From the NCBI GenBank assembly GCA_003213595.1, contig QCMR01000003.1, positions 71,346 to 133,638 on the forward strand: a stretch of DNA of 62,293 nt, written 5' to 3'. This stretch comes from SAR86 cluster bacterium AG-422-E19 (GTDB lineage Bacteria > Pseudomonadota > Gammaproteobacteria > Magnimaribacterales > AG-339-G14). Shown here piece after piece: positions 56,545-62,293 of the stretch (positions within the stretch are counted from its first letter, which is position 1; the number at the start of each line of letters is the position of its first letter). Below the pieces are notes generated by a model. It was not told the origin of the DNA, searched no databases, and saw only the letters and a program-made list of their open reading frames with translations. The translations under genes were made by a program, and so were the position numbers.

Positions 56545-57519
56545 TTACCTTCGGATGAGTTTTATGCTTTCAAAAACTTTATCTAAATCTTTTTTAGATT
56601 TGGTAGCACAAGCCTTAGCAACAATTTTTTTTGAAAGGTGCGGGGCAAACATATTGATGAACTCAAATAAGTGACTTCTCAGATAAGTTCCTCGCCTAAA
56701 GCCCATGTATGTGGTTCCAGAGTCAAAAAGGTGATTTGCAGGTATTGAAATCAAATCTTTATCTTCTTCTTCATTAAAAGCCATGCTGGCAATAATCCCC
56801 ACTCCAGTTCCCATTTTTACATAGGTTTTTATTACATCTGCATCTGTTGCAGTGAACACTACATTTGCTTTTAAACCTCTCTCAAAAAAAGCTCTATCCA
56901 AATCGTTGCTTCCAGTAAAACCAAATACGTATGTGACTATTGGATACTGAGAAAGATCTTTAAGTTTTATTTTAGGTATTGAGGCTAAAGGGTGTCCTTT
57001 TGGAACAATGATACTTCTTGACCATTTGTAACAAGGCATCTTGACAAGATTTTCACCCTTTTCTGTTGTTTCGGTCCAAAGAGCTATATCAACTTCTCCT
57101 TTCGCTGCCATCTCAACAGATTCATCTGGAGTACATTGGTGCATTTGGAAATGAACATTTGGATATCTCTTAACAAATTTATCCACGACTTTGGGCAGAG
57201 TGAATTTAGCTTGGGTATGAGTAGTAGCAATACTCAAAGTACCATACTCTTCGTCTGAAAACTCTGTAGCTGCATGTTTGATGCCATCAACTAAAGCAAG
57301 TATTTCTTCAATTTGCTCAAGAATTCTTTCTCCTACAGGAGTAATCGCAACAAGGTGTTTTCCTGATCTTTCAAAAAGCTCTACATCAAGCTCTTCTTCT
57401 AAAAGCTTGATTTGCTTACTTATCCCAGGCTGAGAAGTGAATAAGGTTTTAGAAGCCTTAGAAACATTTAAGTTGCTTCTTGCTACTTCTCTAACATATA
57501 CAAGTTGCTGAAATTTCAT
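56545..57519 (-). CDS. cysB: LysR-type transcriptional regulator CysB
   Basis: 324 residues. N-terminal winged HTH MKFQQLVYVREVARSN...TLFTSQPGISKQIKLLEEEL, then a CysB-type effector domain with the characteristic ATTHTQAKFTLPKVV and GTGVGIIASMAF segments. CysB activates sulfate assimilation and cysteine synthesis genes with N-acetylserine as inducer. It heads the minus run cysB-thrH-prpBCD-GST. A minus-strand TATAAT lies at 57556-57551, and Shine-Dalgarno is weak (TTAGAG). Confidence 0.93.
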   Translation of the reverse strand: MKFQQLVYVREVARSNLNVSKASKTLFTSQPGISKQIKLLEEELDVELFERSGKHLVAITPVGERILEQIEEILALVDGIKHAATEFSDEEYGTLSIATTHTQAKFTLPKVVDKFVKRYPNVHFQMHQCTPDESVEMAAKGEVDIALWTETTEKGENLVKMPCYKWSRSIIVPKGHPLASIPKIKLKDLSQYPIVTYVFGFTGSNDLDRAFFERGLKANVVFTATDADVIKTYVKMGTGVGIIASMAFNEEEDKDLISIPANHLFDSGTTYMGFRRGTYLRSHLFEFINMFAPHLSKKIVAKACATKSKKDLDKVFESIKLIRR

Positions 57520-57614
57520 CTCTAATGGTTAATTTACTATATTTCAGTTTATTATAAAAAACTTTATTTTAAACACTTTTTAATAATATATGAAATTATT
57601 ACAAAAATTTTAAA

Positions 57615-57634
57615 TACTGTATATAATTACAGTT
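57615..57634 (+). promoter_or_regulatory. LexA (SOS) box overlapping the lexA -10 element
   Basis: CTGTATATAATTACAG (57617-57632) matches the CTGT-N8-ACAG operator, with flanking TA/TT as in the E. coli consensus. The core contains TATAAT (57622-57627), with TTACAA (57599-57604) a possible weak -35 at 17-base spacing. The box ends 2 bases, and its 20-base form 0 bases, before the ATG at 57635. Binding would block polymerase directly, giving autoregulation. Confidence 0.92.
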
Positions 57635-58237
57635 ATGAAAAATTTAACAAAAAGGCAAGCCGAGATTTTTAATTACATTAAAGATGAAATTGAAAATAAT
57701 GGTTATCCCCCTACCCGTTCAGAAATTTCCAAAACTTTTGGATTTAAATCACCTAATGCTGCTGAGGATCATTTGAAAGCATTAAAGAAAAAAGGAGTAC
57801 TTGATTTAGCTGCTGGAACATCTCGTGGAATTACTCTGTCAAATCAGTCATCAGGAATTCCTGTAATTGGCTTGGTAAGTGCAGGAGGGCCTATCCTTGC
57901 TGAAGAAAATATAGAAAAAACCATCCCCAATAATCCTGGAATACTTTCTCATGGCATAGATTTTTATTTAAAGGTTAAGGGAGACAGCATGATAGATGTA
58001 GGAATTTTTGAAAACGATCTTATTGCGATTAATAAAAATATTCCGGTTAAGACAGGATCAATAGTAGTGGCTAGAATAAATGATGAAGTAACTGTAAAAA
58101 CACTTACCAAGATTTCTGATTCTCAAGTCATTTTGAGGCCTGAAAACTCTTCTTACTCTGATATTGAAGTAAATCCTAAAAAAGATAATCTTATTTTTGA
58201 AGGAACATGCGTAGGCCTCTTAAGAGATTTTTCTTAA
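57635..58237 (+). CDS. lexA: SOS repressor LexA
   Basis: 200 residues. N-terminal winged HTH (LTKRQAEIFNYIK...PPTRSEISKTFGFKSPNAAEDHLKAL), self-cleavage site A83-G84, catalytic S118 (GDSMID) and K155 (TVKTL). The start codon directly abuts the LexA box; there is no Shine-Dalgarno, and the TATAAT ends 7 bases upstream, so the message is probably leaderless. Its TAA shares TTAA with the convergent topA stop. Confidence 0.97.
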   Translation: MKNLTKRQAEIFNYIKDEIENNGYPPTRSEISKTFGFKSPNAAEDHLKALKKKGVLDLAAGTSRGITLSNQSSGIPVIGLVSAGGPILAEENIEKTIPNNPGILSHGIDFYLKVKGDSMIDVGIFENDLIAINKNIPVKTGSIVVARINDEVTVKTLTKISDSQVILRPENSSYSDIEVNPKKDNLIFEGTCVGLLRDFS

Positions 58238-60807
58238 AGCTTTTTGTACTGATCTATAGAAAAAGCTTCTTTAATTAAGCTATCTTGCTCTGCTTCTTCT
58301 AATTTATAAAAGTCGTTGGGGCATTCAACCTCCTTTTCACCACATTTTATAAATTTTACAAATTTAAAAGCTTTCCCAGGCTTTCTAATCTTTATCCCAA
58401 TTGGTCTTTTATCGTCGGGGTGAAAACCTAAGACTCTTAAAGATTTTAAAACAAACAATCTTGTATCTTTATTCTCGTAATCAAGCTCATGAGGGTTGTA
58501 ATATGAAACTTTAGGATTTTTAGGTTTATCTTCTGGCGGTAGCTTAGATGCTTTATTGAAACCATCAAACTCAGTGTATTCACCAAATCTTCCATTCTTT
58601 AATAAAATTGGAATACCGCTGTTCTCTTCTATGAACAATATGTTTTCACCAGAATCTCGTTCTATTAGTTCTACTGCTCTGTTTAAACCAATATCCAAGA
58701 TGTTTTCATCCTCATCTGGGCTACCAAATATTTTTTTATCATCTCTCATAGTCCATACACAAGGACCATTAATGCTCATATCGGCAAAAATAGGCTCTTT
58801 CAAATCGGGATGATTTCCTAACTCTTTTGGGAGTTCCTTGTAAGTTTCCCAAGTTGTAGAAAAATCAAAAGGTTTTTTTGTCCACTTACATTCAGAACAG
58901 CCAACAAAATAACCAAACTTGCCTTTTTTTAAACTCGTTTGGCTATCGCATTTTGGGCAATCCCTAATTATTTTTCCTGCTTCATCTCTAGGAAAAATAA
59001 CTTCTTCTAGCTCTTCATTCAGCAAATCTAAAACCTGTCTGGTCTTAAAATTTTCACTATCGTTTAGAGGTATTCCATTGATTTTTTTGCTCAAATAATT
59101 TTGAAGCTCTTCCCAAAACTTATCTAATACATCAGTCCACGAAATACTTCCTTCAGCAATTTTATCCAGTTCTGTTTCTAATTCAGCCGTGAATTTGGTT
59201 TCAATAAAAAATTCTTTATAAACTCCAGACAAATATGAATTTAAAACTCTGCCTAAATCTGATGGAGCAATCGATTTAGCGCCATAAGCATATTTTTTAT
59301 CTCTAAGACCCTTCACTGTAGACGCATATGTCGAAGGTCTTCCTATGCCAAGCTCTTCCATTTTTTTTATTAAAGATGCTTCAGAATATCGATTTGGAGG
59401 AGATGTAAATTTTTGCTCAGAAATGAATTCAACAAGACTTACATTTTCATTTTCTTGTAAATTTTCTGGAAACTCTAAAATTTCTGAAGAATCTTTTTTG
59501 GAAAGAGTTTCAAAACCTTCAAAAACAGTTTTTCGTGAGGAAGCATTGAAAACGTATTTCTGATCTTTAGAACAAACTACTATTTTTTTTCTTTCATGCT
59601 GCGAGTTAGACATTTGACTTGAGACAGTTCTATTCCAAATTAAGGTATAAAGCTTTTGTTCGTCTTGCCCAAGGTTAATATTTTCTGGATAAGTTTTTAT
59701 GTTTGTAGGTCTTATAGCTTCATGAGCTTCTTGAGAATTTTTTACTTTAGATTTATAAACTCTTACTTGGTCAGATAAAAATTTATCACCAAATTTTTCG
59801 ACAATTACATTTCTAATTTCTTGCAAAGGAGGGGGTCCAGGATTCTCTTCGCTGAAGGGTTCTCCCGTATTAGGGGATGTACTTATATTAATCCCATCTG
59901 TTCTTAAGTATGTAATTAAGCCTGCTTCGTAGAGATTCTGAGCTGCTCTCATGGTTCTGTCTGCGGTAAAGCCTAAAAAGCTGCTTGCAGTCATTTGTAA
60001 TGTTGATGTGCGAAAAGGTGGATTTGGAGAACTGCTCTGAGGTTTTGTTTCAATAGATTTGATAAAAAACTCTGAAGATTTCAATTCAGATTCAATTCCT
60101 CTTACATCTTTTTCTGAAGATATGGGATTCTTTTTTAAGTCCTCTTCAAGGCACTTAATTAGCTCAGCATCAAAAATAAAATCGTTATATTCAAATTTAC
60201 TAATTATTGGCCAATACTCTTCTTTAATGTGTTTATCTCTTTCGGTTTCTCTTTCGCAAATTATTCTTAAAGAGGGGGATTGAACTCTTCCGGCAGATTT
60301 AGCAGGTGGAGCATGTCTCCATACTAAAGGAGATACTTTAAATCCAATCAGATGATCTAAAATTCTCCTTGCTAAATATGCGTCTACTAAGTCTTGATCA
60401 ATTTCTCTTGGCGAATTTATAGCTTGCTTTATAGCTGATGAGGTAATTTCATTAAAAGTGATTCTTTTCACTTCTTTATCCTTTAATAATTTTTTTTCAG
60501 AAAAATCTGAAAGTAAATGCCACGCAATGGCCTCTCCTTCTCTATCTGGGTCTGTTGCTAAATAGACAGTATTGATTGTTTTACAAATCTTTCTTAATTC
60601 TCTGATCGTTTTTTTTCCTTTTTGTGTTTCTTCCCAAGATAAATCCACCCAATTTTCTGGATTGACTGCGCTTTCATCATCTGGAAGATCTCTTATGTGG
60701 CCTAAGCAAGCTGCAACTTCCCACTGTTGGTCTGGAAAGTTTTTATCTAAATATTCAGTAATCTTAGTTGCCTTCGCACCAGATTCAACTATGACTAAAT
60801 TTTTCAT
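58234..60807 (-). CDS. topA: DNA topoisomerase I
   Basis: 857 residues, type IA topoisomerase. TOPRIM motifs VIVESGAKA (5-13) and DPDREGEA (86-93), and active tyrosine Y300 in LITYLRTDG. One four-cysteine zinc finger (CPKCDSQ...VGCSECK) follows the core, and the C-terminal part keeps topoisomerase repeats of the kind with G-R-F-GEY. It relaxes negative supercoils. Convergent with lexA, sharing the TTAA stop overlap; pyrD follows 35 bases upstream on the same strand. Confidence 0.97.
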   Translation of the reverse strand: MKNLVIVESGAKATKITEYLDKNFPDQQWEVAACLGHIRDLPDDESAVNPENWVDLSWEETQKGKKTIRELRKICKTINTVYLATDPDREGEAIAWHLLSDFSEKKLLKDKEVKRITFNEITSSAIKQAINSPREIDQDLVDAYLARRILDHLIGFKVSPLVWRHAPPAKSAGRVQSPSLRIICERETERDKHIKEEYWPIISKFEYNDFIFDAELIKCLEEDLKKNPISSEKDVRGIESELKSSEFFIKSIETKPQSSSPNPPFRTSTLQMTASSFLGFTADRTMRAAQNLYEAGLITYLRTDGINISTSPNTGEPFSEENPGPPPLQEIRNVIVEKFGDKFLSDQVRVYKSKVKNSQEAHEAIRPTNIKTYPENINLGQDEQKLYTLIWNRTVSSQMSNSQHERKKIVVCSKDQKYVFNASSRKTVFEGFETLSKKDSSEILEFPENLQENENVSLVEFISEQKFTSPPNRYSEASLIKKMEELGIGRPSTYASTVKGLRDKKYAYGAKSIAPSDLGRVLNSYLSGVYKEFFIETKFTAELETELDKIAEGSISWTDVLDKFWEELQNYLSKKINGIPLNDSENFKTRQVLDLLNEELEEVIFPRDEAGKIIRDCPKCDSQTSLKKGKFGYFVGCSECKWTKKPFDFSTTWETYKELPKELGNHPDLKEPIFADMSINGPCVWTMRDDKKIFGSPDEDENILDIGLNRAVELIERDSGENILFIEENSGIPILLKNGRFGEYTEFDGFNKASKLPPEDKPKNPKVSYYNPHELDYENKDTRLFVLKSLRVLGFHPDDKRPIGIKIRKPGKAFKFVKFIKCGEKEVECPNDFYKLEEAEQDSLIKEAFSIDQYKKL

Positions 60808-60842
60808 CCTTTTTTTAATATGGAGTACTTTTTACGGTTTTG

Positions 60843-61874
60843 TCAAGAAGACGAAATTTTTAGTGCCTTTTTTAAAAGCGAGTTGCCTTGATATATGTAT
60901 CCAGTATAAAGCTGAACTAAATCTGCTGAATTTGTTAATCTTTCCTTAACATCTCTGGCATTCATTACTCCACCTGAAGCTATTAAAATTGATTTTTCCT
61001 GTTTCAATTTAGCTACTTTTTTTTGCATATTTCCTGCTTTTTTACTGAGCATTGCGCCACTCATGCCTCCTGCAATCGGATAAATGTGATCGGTGGTGGT
61101 GTTGCAGCATATAAAGCCATCAATACTATTTTTTTCTGAAACTTCTATTAAATTTTTTAAATTTTCATCTGTTTCATCTGGAGAAAGTTTTACAAAAATT
61201 GGGGTATTTTTTTTATACATATCAATTAATTGAACTTTTTTTTGCGATATCTTCTCCAGTAAAAATTCGAGATTTTCTTGAGAAGATAATTCTCTGAGGT
61301 TTTCAGTATTTGGAGATGAAATATTTATAGCAAGATAATCTGCTTCAAAGTAAAAATAATCCATCAAATGAAGATAATCTTGCCAAGCATTTTTAGTTTT
61401 TGTATTTTTGCTTTTCCCAATACTAATTCCAAGAACGCCGTCAAACTTTGGTTTGTATTTTTTTATATTGTTGAGAACTTGAACTGAGCCAACATTGTTG
61501 AAACCCAATGAATTTACAAGTGTTTTATCTTTGGTAAACCTAAAAATTCTTGGCTTTGGATTACCAGTTTGAGGTTCCAAGGTTACTGTCCCTACCTCAA
61601 CAAAACTAAAGCCAAGGGAGCTGAAGATATGAAAATATTCTGCATTTTTATCTAAACCTCCAGCAATTCCAATTCTATTTTTTAGTGATAGATTTTTTAT
61701 ATTAATTTTGGATTTTTTGATGTTACCTGAAGCAAATAAACTAATTAGATTAAGGTTATAGATTAGCTTTAACAGCCTAAGTGTTATATTTTTTGCTGTC
61801 TCTGCAGGAAAAATTCTTAATGTTAATAAAGTTAGATCTTCTAAAAATTTTATCAATTTAATTATTAAGCGCAC
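60843..61874 (-). CDS. pyrD: Dihydroorotate dehydrogenase (quinone), class 2
   Basis: 343 residues. Class 2 enzyme: N-terminal amphipathic helices for membrane and quinone contact (FLEDLTLLTLRIFPAETAKNI), FMN-barrel motifs GIAGGLDKNAE, INISSPNTENLR (with the catalytic Ser), VKLSPDETDEN and IASGGVMNARD. Couples pyrimidine synthesis to the respiratory quinone pool. The GTG at 61874 overlaps the upstream gene by 17 bases; a TTG at 61856 just past that stop is an equally possible start. Confidence 0.96.
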   Translation of the reverse strand: MRLIIKLIKFLEDLTLLTLRIFPAETAKNITLRLLKLIYNLNLISLFASGNIKKSKINIKNLSLKNRIGIAGGLDKNAEYFHIFSSLGFSFVEVGTVTLEPQTGNPKPRIFRFTKDKTLVNSLGFNNVGSVQVLNNIKKYKPKFDGVLGISIGKSKNTKTKNAWQDYLHLMDYFYFEADYLAINISSPNTENLRELSSQENLEFLLEKISQKKVQLIDMYKKNTPIFVKLSPDETDENLKNLIEVSEKNSIDGFICCNTTTDHIYPIAGGMSGAMLSKKAGNMQKKVAKLKQEKSILIASGGVMNARDVKERLTNSADLVQLYTGYIYQGNSLLKKALKISSS

Positions 61875-62293
61875 TTATTGCTGCTGCAGCAGTAGCAAAG
61901 TTTGCGAGAATTGGCGTAAAAATTCTAAAAATTGAGATCGCATTAAACGGAGTAGAATCTCTTGGAACTATGATAGTAGAGCCTGGTTCTATTTTACTTC
62001 TGCCAATTCTCCATGAATCTAAATTTCTAACTGCTTGACCATTGGGCAGAATTACAAAAAGTCCTCTTTTATCAGCTGAGTCTGCCAAACCCCCGGCTAG
62101 TTTAATGTAATCATTCACCCGAAGGTTCTTTGAATAGACAAAGCTTGTTGGAGCTAAAACTTCTCCAGTAACAGTAATTGTAGACTTCTCAGAAGGAATA
62201 TAAATTCTATCGCCAGAATTTAAAACAATATCTACTTCGGGATTCTTTTTCAATTTTTCTAAGGACATCTCAGTAACGATCCGACCAACAGGC
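61858..62293 (-). CDS. Polysaccharide export / SLBB-domain protein, C-terminal part (cut by window edge)
   Basis: The frame stays open to the right edge (preceding residues PVGRIVTE), so the ATG at 62268 is internal. It shows the end of a GRIV...SGDRIYIPS-type SLBB repeat, then GEVLAPTSFVY, LRVNDYIKLAGG and PGSTIIVPRDSTP, and finally a hydrophobic C-terminal segment ending AAAAISALNN. This is typical of large outer-membrane polysaccharide-export proteins (Wza/SLBB, capsule or biofilm). Function of this copy is inferred from the family. pyrD overlaps its end. Confidence 0.8.
   Translation of the reverse strand, partial: PVGRIVTEMSLEKLKKNPEVDIVLNSGDRIYIPSEKSTITVTGEVLAPTSFVYSKNLRVNDYIKLAGGLADSADKRGLFVILPNGQAVRNLDSWRIGRSKIEPGSTIIVPRDSTPFNAISIFRIFTPILANFATAAAAISALNN

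Noticed and set aside
57535-57600. A second LexA box or a CysB site upstream of lexA
   Set aside because: The stretch is AT-rich with TATAAT-like words but has no CTGT...ACAG pair, and CysB sites are too loose to call by eye.
62266-62268. ATG at 62268 as the true start of the last gene
   Set aside because: The frame is open to the window edge and the residues before the ATG (PVGRIVTE) fit the SLBB protein, so the gene is truncated by the window.

Overview
The window reads as a contiguous piece of an AT-rich, gene-dense, streamlined gammaproteobacterial chromosome, most likely from a marine organism. Evidence for Gammaproteobacteria: the order aroC-leuCDB-asd-fimV(remnant)-truA-trpFBA-accD-folC-cvpA-purF, alaS-lysC-tRNA-Ser(GCU), thrH beside cysB, a complete ccmABCDEFGHI operon, and a textbook CTGT-N8-ACAG LexA box in front of lexA. 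A SAR86-like lineage would fit the low GC, short intergenic gaps and missing csrA and dedD, but that placement is inference. I see no phage, IS element, CRISPR array, rRNA or toxin-antitoxin pair, and no stretch over 300 bases without a gene.

Layout. 1-5799 (minus): nine-gene cytochrome c maturation operon, with ccmI cut by the window edge. 5883-6669: hisI, tRNA-Arg(CCU) and an RRM protein. 6771-8223 (minus): metY, preceded by a SAM-II riboswitch and an intrinsic terminator. 8264-14551 (plus): crotonase, acyl-CoA carboxyltransferase, aldehyde dehydrogenase, galE, Wzi-like outer-membrane protein. 14552-16362 (minus): DUF2805 protein, an unrecognised small protein and a class III aminotransferase. 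16389-22092 (minus): nudL, gamma-carbonic-anhydrase-like protein, dienelactone hydrolase, alaS, lysC, tRNA-Ser. 22150-28551: Nudix hydrolase, purL, uvrB. 28586-36051: tRNA-Asn, PD-(D/E)XK nuclease, Ca/Na exchanger, cysS, ppiB, lpxH, DUF1289 protein, acnB. 36044-49068 (minus): 14-gene biosynthetic superoperon. 49124-51878 (plus): HAD hydrolase and a lipoprotein penicillin-acylase homologue. 51862-57519 (minus): cysB-thrH-prpB-prpC-prpD-GST. 57635-60807: lexA convergent with topA. 60843-62293 (minus): a polysaccharide-export (SLBB) protein cut by the edge, and pyrD.

How it works together: the window supplies Leu, Trp, Asp-family, Met/Cys, purine and pyrimidine biosynthesis steps and c-type cytochrome assembly. 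It also holds a methylcitrate cycle (prpBCD, with acnB able to supply the aconitase step).

The most notable signal is the 155-base metY-echA divergent region. A SAM-II aptamer lies directly upstream of a GAAA-loop terminator. The last conserved strand of the aptamer can form 10 base pairs with the 5' arm of that terminator, giving a complete SAM-dependent transcription-attenuation model. The DNA of the same aptamer appears to carry the echA promoter on the other strand. Also notable are a probably leaderless lexA whose -10 element sits inside the LexA box, a 100-residue FimV remnant, and convergent gene pairs that almost all share or abut their stop codons, leaving no room for terminators.
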